Origin: Punica granatum
Taxonomy: Eukaryota > Streptophyta > Magnoliopsida > Myrtales > Lythraceae
Direction: 5' to 3'
DNA: 64,000 nucleotides
Assembly: GCF_007655135.1 (NCBI RefSeq)
Contig: NC_045127.1
Span: 12,657,001 to 12,721,000 of the forward strand
The translations under genes and the position numbers were made by a program. A model generated the notes under the pieces. It saw only the letters and a program-made list of their open reading frames with translations. It had not been told where the DNA came from and did not search any database. Below are positions 34,561 through 45,800 of this stretch, one piece after another. How positions within the stretch are numbered: position 1 is the stretch's first letter; each line of letters begins with the position of its first letter.

Positions 34561-35078
34561 AAAAAAATAAAAAAATTTCGCGCAATGTACGAGTACATGC
34601 CTACTTTTCATTCATAGTGGCATTTTAGTTACTCTTTCGTCTTCAATCGGATCATTTAAGCTAAGGTCTTTTCCATGTTCTTTGAACTTAGTCCGACGTT
34701 AATTACTATTAATCTCTTCTGGCACCTTTACCCCATGTTCGGGAGGAAGAGAAATGGATGGAGAGGGAGGACGATCGACGAAGGTAAATGAAGGGATTTA
34801 TAAGGCGACTCTCATATAAATATCCTTCAATCTCCCTCCTCTCCCAAAGACACCCTCAATGTCAACGACGAAAGAGCCATTCGAGACATTGCAAGTATGC
34901 GACTTTGACAACCTGGACTGGAGAAGTCCTTGTATGTTTCTCGTGTTACATAGCTTCATTGGTTGACTTTAGATGTAGTTATGAACACTATTCCGGGGCT
35001 AGCTGTGGCCAGGATCGGCAAACAGATTATGGAAAGGAGACCTCAAGAACTAAGTAAATGAATAAATTAATTAAACTC
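34561..35078. other. Intergenic, no supported gene
   Basis: Contains an 89-codon ORF (34788-35057) without recognisable motifs. A ~40-base purine-rich segment near 34740-34790 is the only compositional feature. Confidence 0.4.
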
Positions 35079-35340
35079 AAAAAAGAGAAACGGGACGAAA
35101 ATAATAAGCACTGGTAAATTGTTGATAGCAAAATATTAGGTGAAGTTGTGTTCTCATTTTATCAATTTGACTGAAATTCATTTTAATTATCATGTATGGC
35201 TTACACCCTTCCTTACATCACCAATGCTGACGCAACTATATGTTCGTAATAAATCTATAGAATATATATATATATATATATAAGACTAATTAAATTTTTA
35301 AACCTGCACATGTTCCGCCTCTTATCCCTTCTACTTTCTG
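35079..35340 (+). repeat. Duplicated blocks B2 and B3, adjacent
   Basis: 35079-35190 matches 31205-31335 and 35193-35340 matches 33396-33530. A TA microsatellite (35263-35281) has expanded inside B3. Confidence 0.85.
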
Positions 35341-35563
35341 GCAAATTGTTGAGATTTAGAATTCCAATTTGAAAAGTTAAAGAGGAATTGAATGAGTTTA
35401 TATGAGATTGGGTACTACAACCTATCAGTTCAAGTTTTTGAGTTGGAGAGGCGCCCAAGCGCTTATAAATCCATTGACAATTTTATAGAAATGAACAATT
35501 TTTCTAATGACTAGTTTAATTAGCCTTGCTGTTATCAGTAAGCTCATTTTTAATCTAATACAA

Positions 35564-35595
<32 letters not shown>

Positions 35596-35828
35596 TTCTG
35601 AATAAGTATGTATATATATATATATATATTTTAATATAATACAAGTATATATAATACCTAATTGCACATGCTTGACTACAAATTACCTAAAGCATGGGAA
35701 AGTAGTGTTCCAGCACTGGGTATTCATAAAGTATAGAAGTTTATATAAAATATAATTGCAACAATTTTTAACAAAAATATCAGGCATACTTATCCAAAAA
35801 AAATGACAAAATAAACTTTCGGATGGCA
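35341..35828. other. AT-rich sequence upstream of the MYB pseudogene
   Basis: TA microsatellites at about 35572-35594 and 35612-35630. No coding features. Confidence 0.5.
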
Positions 35829-35836
35829 TATAAATG
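35829..35836 (+). promoter_or_regulatory. Possible TATA box of the MYB gene
   Basis: CATATAAATG about 95 bp upstream of the ATG at 35927 sits at a plausible distance for a TATA box with a short leader. Confidence 0.4.
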
Positions 35837-35926
35837 TCCTTTTGTTCGCTTCAGAACTGTGGCGATTGAAGACTTCTCAGTAGTCATCAGTTCTCACCCA
35901 AAAGGAAACAAATCAAAGGAAGGGCA

Positions 35927-37004
35927 ATGGCAAGTTCTCTCGATTATGATGCTGATAAAGATGTTGGACTGAAGAAAGGGGCATGGAGCGTCAAGGAGGA
36001 TCGGAAACTCATAGCCTACATCAAGTGATACGGCATCTGGAATTGGAAGCAAATGGCGAAACCTGCTGGTAGGTCCATTCCCATCCAATACATCATGTCT
36101 CTCATCAATTTACAAAGAACCTCTTCGTCATTTTACATATATATATATAGAAAGGTCCTATTGACAAATCATTTTTCTGCATTCACCTTTCTTTAATTAG
36201 AAACATCTCATATTGTATGAGTAATATGTGTCCCGGTATTTTCTGTCCGGTGATTTTGTTGTTAGTTTTGTCTCTTTCTTTCTTGTATAAGGTTTGTCGA
36301 GATCGGGAAAGAGTTGCAGACTTCGGTGGATGAACTATCTGAGGCCCAATCTCAAGCATGGAAATTTCACCAAAGAAGAGGAGGAAACCATTATCAGACT
36401 GCACCGAAAGCTGGGGAACAGGTGAATGCTTCATTTCTAAATTTAGTAAAAATATGTGGGATGCAGTTTTAACAAATTTGAGTGACGCCGCCATTCTTCA
36501 TGCTTGTTCGTAGATGGGTAGCTATTGCAGCAAAACTTCATGGAAGAACAGACAATGAAATAAAGAACTACTGGAACACTCACTTAAAGTTCTAAATCAG
36601 AAGAAGCAGCTGCAGCTCACTCACCAAAGAATTCGAACATAATGGTAGCCCAAGAGGCCAGTGGCGGCAGCGGCAGCAGCAGCAATAGTACTGCTACTAC
36701 TACCGAGCCAGCATCATCAGAAGAATATAATGACCCTGGGGTTCCCCTAGCAAGGCTTTGGTCCAATGGCACTGAGACAAGCTCCGAAAACACCACTGAG
36801 AGCGTACTCGTTCAGGTTGGAAGCCCCCAAGAGCAACATTTGCTAATAACTGTTTCAGAAGGCATCTGCATGACAATGGAAGAGGATTTTCAAGAGACCA
36901 TGTCTATGATCATAGCGGCAGGAGGATTTTATTCCCCCCCTTATCCTAATTCGCAAGAGTCCCTATCTAGAGAATACCTAATCTATGATTTGTGGGACAA
37001 TTAA
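35927..37004 (+). pseudogene. R2R3-MYB transcription factor, two lesions
   Basis: Exons 35927-36068, 36292-36421 and 36514-37004 follow the usual plant R2R3-MYB three-exon layout. R2 contains GLKKGAWSVKED...YGIWNW and [18 protein letters not shown]3 contains [32 protein letters not shown] and [18 protein letters not shown] stop at codon 34 of exon 1 (position 36026 onward, between YIK and YGIWNW, where an arginine is usual) truncates R2. A second lesion, a two-base frame change at about 36588-36592 just after THLK, gives TAA at 36593 and separates the C-terminal 120 codons ending DLWDN. The C-terminal part is rich in S, G, N, T and E, as in MYB activators. Subgroup not assigned; the R3 bHLH-interaction motif is not present. 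Both changes together make this a probable pseudogene. Confidence 0.9.
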
Positions 37005-37251
37005 TTGACATTTCAGTTAAAGAAAGAGTAGTAAGTCATTAGTCATACATAGGTTGGTCAGTTTTGGATGGTAGATTTTTAATTTGTTTGCCCTAAAATT
37101 AAATGCGTGCAAGAATAAGGTCGTTCAATTGTTAATTATATATGGAATTTTATAAAGGCCATGGTTTTCTTGCAAGAAAAGGTAGGGGAAAAATACCCCA
37201 AAAAAATGAAAATAGATAAGAAGTTCTTGAGTTCTATCTTTTTGATTATAA
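37005..37251. other. 3' flank of the MYB pseudogene
   Basis: AT-rich, no features beyond likely 3' UTR sequence. Confidence 0.4.
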
Positions 37252-37375
37252 AGTAGGTTTATGTGCTAAAACACAATGAAATAAAACTCTTCAAAGATAA
37301 TAAGGGACACAAGCAATGCAATACGATAATAAAATCTATAACCTTTGAATTATCAGGCGATTACACTACACCCTC
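37252..37375 (-). mobile_element. SINE family S2, diverged copy
   Basis: Minus strand keeps an S2-like order: GAGGGTGTAGTGTAATCGCC, a degraded B box, CCCTTATTATCTTTGAAGAG and TTTCATTGTGTTTTAGCAC. Strongly diverged. Confidence 0.5.
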
Positions 37376-37468
37376 TTTCTTTAGGATTCTACAGTTGAGA
37401 CTTGAGAGAAGAGAAAAAGGGAGAAAATCTGTATATTTGAGATATCCCAATAGTAGGCCAATTCAAAA

Positions 37469-37612
37469 GACAGCGTAGCACAGTAGCGTACGCTATCTCC
37501 TGTTGACTTAGAGGTCACAGGTCCGATACCTAATACGACTACTTGTACCCATTTATCAGTTATTTAGTATTTCTTTTTTATTGTTCTAGGTGTTGAGTGT
37601 CATTTATAACAA
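37469..37612 (+). mobile_element. SINE family S2, plus-strand copy
   Basis: GTAGCACAGTAGCGTACGC (A box) and CACAGGTCCGATACC (B box), then CCCATTTATCAGTTATTTAG, TATTGTTCTAGG and an A run at 37603-37612. This is the only S2 copy in the window on the plus strand. No clear target duplication. Confidence 0.75.
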
Positions 37613-38294
37613 AAAAAAAAGATGAGAAAAGGGAAATAAAATAATGCATAATAGTTCATAATAATGAATGTAGACATGTACAAAAATACTATACATTAAC
37701 ATGCCCCCTCAAACTCAAGATGGTAATATAGACGGCAGCTTGTGTTTGTGAATTAAATCATGAAAGAGTCAAGGAGGATGAGCCCTGATGAAAATGTCTC
37801 CTGGCTAGACCTTTGAAGGAACATGAAGAAGATAAACCAAACCACTAAGAATTTGCTTGCGAACTACATTACAATTTGTCTCAGTGTGCTTTCTCTCTCA
37901 TGAAAGACATCGTTATGAGCAATCTGCTAGCAATACGATTAACACATTGCAGTACGGGCCTTGAATGTTAGCTGCGGCTGAAGCCACAAAAGTTCTGCTA
38001 CATTATCAGCGAGATCACGATAGTCAGCTTCAATACTGAACTCTGCAGCAACAGGCTGCCGCAGTAACCGGTGGTGGATCACCCATCTGTAGGATCACCA
38101 ACCAATCAACATCGCTGGAAGTGGAAGCCTGCGATTTTAGAGCAGAGGTGCAAATTGATAGTGCCATTTATACACCCAAGTGAATGCAAGTTAAAGGCAT
38201 AATGTGAGGATCGAGGGGCTGCATAATCAAAAGTGGGATAGGGGAGTAATAGATATTTTGATGCCCTTACTAACGGAAATACCCTTCTCATTAA

Positions 38295-38345
<51 letters not shown>

Positions 38346-38375
38346 ATAAAGTCTCTAGCTAAATTCATATGCTAG
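37613..38375. other. Intergenic with (TC)n and (TA)n tract
   Basis: A compound CT/TA microsatellite spans about 38297-38341. No coding features are supported; the ORF at 38106-38291 (minus) has no recognisable motifs. Confidence 0.5.
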
Positions 38376-38741
38376 TGTCAGCATCCCGTTTTGATCTACC
38401 GATTTCAGGGGAGGACATCGACAGCACTTCTAATGACAACCCTGAACCGCAACAGAAAACTGCTAGGCAATAGTCAGGTTACTATTCACAGTCGGGTCGG
38501 CCATGTCAACCAGACGGCCCTAGGAGAAAGGCACAGAGTATCGCAGCACGATAAGAATCCAAAACCGACAACTTAGCATGATCTCGTGGAGGAGAGGTAA
38601 AATCGTCATTTTTTCATCAATTGGAGGGAAGTATTTTTTATCGGTTACCGAGCATTCATGGCTTTCGAAATCAAGGGACTTCCTTAATTTAACCCTAATC
38701 TTATATTTTCAGAAAAAATTACTATACTGGACGTTTTCGGG

Positions 38742-39225
38742 CTTTACGTGTGTCATGTTCGATCTTCAAATTCTGGAATAAAATTCAGGACCAGAAAAAA
38801 TTCTCTCCATAATATTGATTCACGAATTTTTCTTAACACAGTGGTGATTAGGAATTATTTTCGGATACCTGATTGAGAAAACGAGAATTTCAGGCCTCAT
38901 GTGCATTAAGTTGTCTTTTCAAAATATGGAACAAAACTTGAGGCTGAAAAATAATTCTCTACATAATATTGATTCCTGAATTTTTCTGAACACAATGATG
39001 GTCCCGAATTATTTTTTGGGTATCCGATTAAAAAGACGAGAATTTCAGACTTTATGTGCACCAATTTCGATTTTTTTTTAAAATTCGACACTATACTCGT
39101 GATTGAAAAATATTTTTCTGTATAATGTCGATCCTCGAATTTTTTTGAACATAACGGTAATCCTGAAATATTTTTCAAATATCAAATTGAAAAGACAAGA
39201 ATTTCAGAAATAATTGAGCAATTAT
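38742..39225 (+). repeat. ~160-bp tandem repeat, three copies
   Basis: Each copy has AATATTGATTCMYGAATTTTTCT, then AATTATTTT-GG-TA-CYGATT, GARAATTTCAG and TTATGTGC-like sequence in the same order; copies end near 38904, 39059 and 39215. The third copy is most diverged. Confidence 0.85.
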
Positions 39226-40530
39226 GATCGACATGCTACAAAGGTTCGATATTGATTTTTATTGGGATTGAATCTCAGTAGATGTAAATTTGAACTTTCA
39301 CAAAGTCGATTATTTTTTCTAATTTCTCAATTTCGAAGTTCTCATTCTGAAAATGTCAAAGAATCTTGAGAAATCGAATTTCTCCCGAGACGCAAGTACG
39401 AATAAAAAAAAATTTAAAATTAAAAAAGAAAAGTAAAGGGAAAGGTGGCAAATGGGTCGGCCAAGGGGCCTGACCGACCCATGCCATCTTCCCCCTTGCT
39501 TTCTTTCTGGTTCTTCATTTTTGGCGCTGACTCCCCTGCAAGAATCAGGCCCTGCTCTCTGACCATCCCCTTTTCTTTTTCATTTTTTTTTCTTTTCTAT
39601 TCTTCCTCTGAGATGCAGCCTTCAGCTCAACGGATCTTCGAGTGATCCGGTCTTCTGCAACTCCTCCATCCCCAGCCACCCTTCCCTTTCACGCTAGCAT
39701 CCTCTCCTGTCAACTCTATCAAACTACCATCACCTCCTCTCGACTCCTCGATCTTTTTCTTCTTCCACCCGAACCTGCAACCGTCAACTCAATTCTGCAG
39801 TCTACAACTTCTACATCATGCCCATTCCCAATTTCTTCCACGGCAACACACGGAACATCCATCAACATTCTTCATTACCTTCTCTCACGGTTCCAAAAAC
39901 AGTGACTTTAACCGTAAGACAACATCACCATTCTTCATTTTTTTCTCCCTCCCAGCTATCTCCTTCTCTCTAGCTCTCTCTCGAGCTCCCCCTGTCTTTC
40001 TCTTTCTCGTGGAAACAACGGATATAACAGATCCTCAACTCTCTCACGCTCTCTGTCTCATTCTCTCGCTCCTGAAACAGTTCACCAGCACAAATACCAT
40101 TACAGCAGCATCACCATCGATCCCTCTCCTTTCCTTCTTGCTGGTCACCACAGCAGCACCTTGACCACTGGTTCATCTCCCCTTGCTGACCACTGACCAT
40201 CCTCCTCAGACTAGCACGCATGACCCGCCCCTCATTCACTCTCTTTCCCATTCTGAGACCAGTAACAGAACACACACACACACACAAGCCCAGTCTTCCC
40301 AACTTCATCTTTCTCATCTCCAGTTTCATCAACCTACAGCAACACCCCAACCGAAACAGCAGTGGACAGACCATTATCAACTCCCTCTCTCATCCTCAAT
40401 TCACTCCCTCATACTCTGCGTTTCTCTCGGGCAGAAGCGGCCCACTCTGACACTCCTTATGTCGTTCATCACCATCATTATAATTAACCAATCCTCTCTA
40501 ACGCATTCTCCCCAACTCTGCCCGCTCTCT

Positions 40531-40532
40531 CA

Positions 40533-40587
<55 letters not shown>
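40531..40587 (+). repeat. (CT)n microsatellite
   Basis: About 27 CT units in a generally pyrimidine-rich segment. Confidence 0.92.
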
Positions 40588-40589
<2 letters not shown>

Positions 40590-43500
40590 TGCTGAGTGCT
40601 ATTCTTCCCTTCCGTGGCCTCACCGAAGCTAAGTCTATTTCCTCATTGCTTTTTTTCAGCTTGTCTTTCGATTCCGGTCTCTTTCTCACCATATTTTTCT
40701 GCTGTAGTTGTTGCTGTCCCCCTCCCTTTTGTGGCTGTAGCGTCCATGGACAGCCCGTAACCGGCTTTGTTTGAAGAATCTTCGAAGCCCCTCGAGTTCC
40801 TCCCATCTCTCACTCGGGAGAGGTACAAAAATCTCGACTTAGTGACACGTTTAGGGCTCTTTTATCGGTTGATTTGAGGATCTTGTCAATGATTTCTAGA
40901 AATAATGTTTTGGTCCACAATAACATGAACTGGTATAATGATTAAACTCGATATTTAAAAACTGGGTTGTGTGATTAAAAAAAAAAACTACATGAGCACG
41001 AATTTGAATATTTTAAAGAATCGGACTTAAAATTGGTTGCATGAAATGAGAATGAACTCATATGAATCGGACTCCATGCGCACTTAGCTTTAAGGAATAA
41101 TATCGACTAAATACACCAAAACCGGCTTAATCGATAACTCGGGTATAAAACCGACAAATTGGATTTTCTTATGATTGTGTATGCCGTGTTCATGTGCTTT
41201 ACGATGTGTAAATGCATTTTTTATTAAAACTCCGTACGAACCAGATTAATAATGAAAATTCGGGTTAAAATCGGGTTTAATTTCAAGACAATCGGGAATT
41301 AAGGCTTTTATTGAATGGTCCATCAATAGTCGACTCGACGGCCTGTGAAACCCACAACTTTAAAGCATTTGGCAAGATTTTAATTAACTCAATAATTCCA
41401 CATACGTGGAAATCGGGACGTTTCATTTGGCTAAATAAATCACTCGATTTTTTTAAATAAACTGCACGAACTGGTCAATAATCTATAATCGCGTTAATAG
41501 TTTAAGAATTGTTAGGCGCGCCCTTCAAAAACTCAATTTCAAAATCGCTAAGACATGTAACACGAGTAGCATGGACATATAGGGAGTACTTCTGTATCTT
41601 GATTTGAGTCTAGGCCCAATTTGAGGCGGCTCAAGTCGGGGTACATGAGTCCTTCTTAGACCACTTGTGGGCGGGGCGATCGGTTTCTTAGCTCTTTTGG
41701 GGTCCTCACGACCTCAGTGGGTCCAAGGGATCGGTCGATACCGTCTACCGACTCTTGATAGCCTGTATCACGTGGTCTCGATTTTTCCTACACACTTACA
41801 CATTTCTTCGATCTAAAGGAATGACCATCGGATCTTGACCCGCCAACACCCTAGATGCTAGGATGACCTAAACATACTGAATAAGGAAAGCAGCGAGCGC
41901 CTGTCATGGCGTGATTGTCACTCGTTCCCCTTTTCTTTTTTGTCTGTATGTGTCTGTCACCCTCGCGTAGATTCAGGAACTTAGGGAATAGGATTAGAGG
42001 CATGAGCGAGGGTGGCCTGTGAAAGATTGTTCGATCCCTCGTGGGACACGTGCAGAGATCTTAGCGCCCTCGTGGTGATTTGTGCCCCCGTTTCCCAAAG
42101 TTTGTGCTTAGAATGAGTTAAAATACGAAAACGGATTAATATCAAACTTGGCTTAATCAACCATAGGCAAATAGTCAAATAAAAGCTTAGGTATCGAGTT
42201 TTAGGCGAAAACACGCCTCTGTCATATTCTATAAATGCTACATCGTCAAAATGCAGAACAATTTAAAAGCAACTGACACATTCGAGATTTGACTACTAAC
42301 GTCATGTCTGTCAGATCCCTTTAAATATTGCTGAATGCAATATACCCTTCTAGAGTAGTCCATGACTGATTCACATTGAATACTTCACCCTTGCTTTGTC
42401 TGTTTAGGGTAGGAACTTGTCTGCCAAGCAATCTTGGTTCATAATTTATTAATCACGTAAATCCGGTGATAACACATAATTTGTCTGTTTTCTTCTGTCT
42501 TGATCTGTTTTTTTTTATCTGTTTTGTCTATTTTCAAGCGGTTCGAGCCTGTGCTTGTAGGATACGATGCACATGGGGTCCAACGCTTTTTTACTGTTGA
42601 TCACGGGGTCCAATGCCCCCACACACTGAGCGCACGTGACCCGAGTGCGATATGGGGTCTCACCTTGAGTCACTGTCTCGACCCGTTTAGTATCCATGCG
42701 GAGGATGACTCGGGTAAGGACACATGAAACAAGGTTAGACAAACACCCGGGAGCTCGACCGATCCCACGGCTATCTAGAGGACCATTCTGTCCTCTTTAA
42801 ATTCATCGGGTCGGTCGGACCCGATCTCGGGCTCTCACGAGGTTGCTTTAATTTCATTTTTCGATTGTTCAAACCACACGGTGAACATGAGCAGAATATT
42901 GGCCAAACGTGAGTCGATTAGGATTCAATTGTTGTAATTCGTATTTATTTATTCGAAAGTCCATTGTGAGGTATTTATTTGTACATTTTATTTATGTAAC
43001 GATTTCGGTCGGCAAACGTGGAGTCAGAGAGACAAAACCGATCGAGTCGATTTACAAGTCTCCGAGACGAGCGGAACCACACGAGTGGTGAAACTGGTCC
43101 ACACGGTGAACCGATCATCACGGTCCGGTTAGCTGATATGCGAGGACGGTGGACCGATTCCTGACTCGAGGATCCGCTTTTCTTTTAGCCTCTTAAACCA
43201 AATCGATCACTTCTATGAATTTACGGTGTAAAATGGGCAAGATGAGCGAAACTTAAATCCAACGGTAAATGAATAAAAACGACAAACCCTAGAAAGATAA
43301 GAGTACCGATAGGGCGTGCGGGATATAGGTCCGCACGTAACAAAATCCTCTAATTCGAAACTTCGGGTTCCCCAGGACCACAAGCCTTAGCAAACTAGGT
43401 GTATCCCTTACCCCTAGACCCGGACAACTTATTGACCTTCGACTCTCGGGTCGTAAATAGGTAATGACAACTCCTTATCACGTGTGTCCGTCACACGTTC

Positions 43501-43600
43501 TCCGAGAAGGTGGACACTCCCAAGTTATGCGATCGGTCGCACACATGCAGACCTCAACCAGACGAAATTTGGGTTCGCATAGTTGCTACGCCTTCAAAAT

Positions 43601-44815
43601 TTTAAAAAAATGAAACTTGCTCGTGATGCCAAGTCATTATTTATATAGTAAGGAAATTTTAATATACTTTTATCACGAAATTTTATTCATAAAAAAATAT
43701 ATTCTTAATATTCTTTTATAGTGGAATATATAGATTACATCCCAATTAGGAAAAGTGGAGTATACAACGAAATTAGTGGAATATAGTCTAAGAAGGACAT
43801 CTAAAATACGTAGTGAAATCGTAATATTACCAAACTATAATTATAGTCCAATGTTTTAATAGATGGGAAATTTTTTAAATAATTATTAAGGAAATAATTA
43901 TATATATATATTTGGTCATCTAGTATTAAGAATCAGATTTGAATGTAGATTTTGTTTGCTCATGCAGACTTGAAGGTAGGTTTTTTCTTCGTTTTCAACG
44001 AGATTCATAACATATTCATTATTTTATGGATAATTTCATTGATTGGAGCTAGAATACTATTTATTTCAAATTGGCTTATGCCTTCCCAAATGAGACGACA
44101 TCCCCGAGAGTCTCACGGTGTCAGAATCCCAGAATTAATAAGTAATCTCAAATCTTTGTTGTTCTTTGCATGAATGATATGTCCCGAATTTTTACAAATG
44201 ACACGTGGCAAGCTGTAGCGTCGACTGGATCCGGAATCTCAGCTGGAGGTGGTAGTCGACGCGGAGACCAATGGTAAACTAGCCACAAAGGCAAGGAGGA
44301 CAAATATTGAAATTCGACCTATCTTGTGGCCGATGACTCGACTACCTCTGAATTCGAAGGCCTTAACATTCAAACCGAAGGTCTTGATTTCTAATTGAAA
44401 GACCTAAACATTCCAAGGGGAGGCCAACATGTTCTAACTAAAGGAAGAATGATAATCTTCAGCTCACACTAAAGGTCGAAGGTTCCAAAGCCGAGGATCA
44501 TCAGCTAACATCATGGGCCGATAATTCTATCATCAGAGTTTCGTTCCAACACAAGGAGCCAACTTCATAATCTCGGTTTTTACCCTCACGAAATCTTACA
44601 CTCGAGGGGGTCGTGACCAAGTCTATGCTCGCGAACAAGATCAATGTACTTGGAGAGGCTAGTGCTTGGGGGGTTGTGACCCCCACCATAACCATCCACG
44701 TCAAGGAAAAGCTTGAGATGTCATTAGCTTCAGCGATGCCGAGTGTTTAGCCGGGTTGATCAAAACGCAAAGTGGTTCAAGACCAAACTTTCAAGTTTGA
44801 GCAGCTTTGTTAGAA
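43601..44815. other. Non-coding, no supported gene
   Basis: AT-rich to 44170, then moderate GC with degraded retroelement character. No domain or RNA gene recognised. Confidence 0.4.
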
Positions 44816-45800
44816 ATGTCATGTCTTGCTCCTGGAAGCTCAGATTGAGATGATTCCAAATGTTGTAGAATGCCAAGGAGTTCTACAACTTTTATTGTTT
44901 GGCCTTAATCCAGTTTTATGTGGAGAAATCTTAGCTGCAACAATGAAATGCTCGCAGTAAGTTTTTCTAGATTTCGCAGTCTCAATCTGAACCTCATATC
45001 TTCCTCTATGGAGCTTATATTGAGATGATTCAAAGTTCTAAGAGAAGATAAGAGGTAAATATACGGCTCTTATATTTTGATCTCAACCTAAATCAGCTTG
45101 GAAGATATTCGAAATAGAGTGAGAAATGGAATCAGAATAGCGGTTCCTAGCATTTCCTGCGCTTGAGGGGTCGCGGCCATGTCTAAGGCCGTGACTATGA
45201 TAGAGGCTCCAAAATTCACACATTCATGAGACACATCAAGGTCTGGGGTGATCCAATAAGCGCTATTCGACGATTCTTACACTTGAGGAGTCACGGTTAA
45301 GTCTAAGGTCGTGTCCATAATAGAGATTCTCGATGATTTCAATGCTCGAGGGATTGCAAGTAAGTCCATTGCCGCAACCAAAGAGATAGCATTCTAGACT
45401 CCAAATCTATGAAATGGAGTCCAAGGCAACATCCAAAAGCATCACGGCAAAGGTAGTGACAAAATTGGCCGCGCGTCGAGCTTCTGGCTGGCTAAATTTG
45501 TACAATCACACCAAAATCGTCATATCTCGCCGAGGAAAGGTCGGATTGAGGTGATTCAAAGTTCTGAAGAAAGCTGAGTGAATGAGCTATGACTTTCATG
45601 TTTTTATCTTTACCCAGTTCTGCTCATAGGATGCTCAGCTGCAGCAAAAATTGGTTGGCGGCCAAATTTTACAGTTTTGCACGGTTCGAGTCCGAGCTTC
45701 ATATCTCGCTCCACAAGACATGGATCGAGGTGATTTCAAGTGCTCTGGAAAGCCAAATAATAGCCCTACAAATTTTATACGTTCACCTTGACTCAGTTCA
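44816..45800 (+). repeat. Four diverged copies of a retroelement-type motif
   Basis: The pattern CTCATATCTCGC-(15-20 bases)-GATTGAGGTGATTCAAAGTTCT-GAAGAAAGC (given here in pieces) recurs near 44824, 44995, 45521 and 45700. Each time it is followed by a sentence-like block on 'gagctAyRacttt' and 'cagcTGCAGCAA'. Sequences of this kind occur in the untranslated parts of long plant Gypsy elements. No coding domain is visible. Confidence 0.55.

Larger units (their letters stand above)
38376..43600 (+). repeat. Long non-coding repeat region, possibly a large LTR or LARD
   Basis: Starts TGTCAGCATCCCGTTTTGAT, a beginning seen in large plant Gypsy LTRs, and shows no retroelement coding domain across 5 kb. 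It includes ~160-bp tandem repeats (38742-39225), a pyrimidine-rich stretch with a (CT)n microsatellite (39480-40620), and GC-richer sequence with regularly spaced 'gaccga/tcggtc' motifs (41600-43560). I could not find a matching second LTR, a primer site or a target duplication, so its identity and limits are uncertain. Confidence 0.35.

Noticed and set aside
39445..40806. Several ORFs of 60-150 codons on both strands
   Set aside because: They come from pyrimidine-rich low-complexity sequence (S/L/P-rich or E/R-rich peptides) and show no conserved domain.
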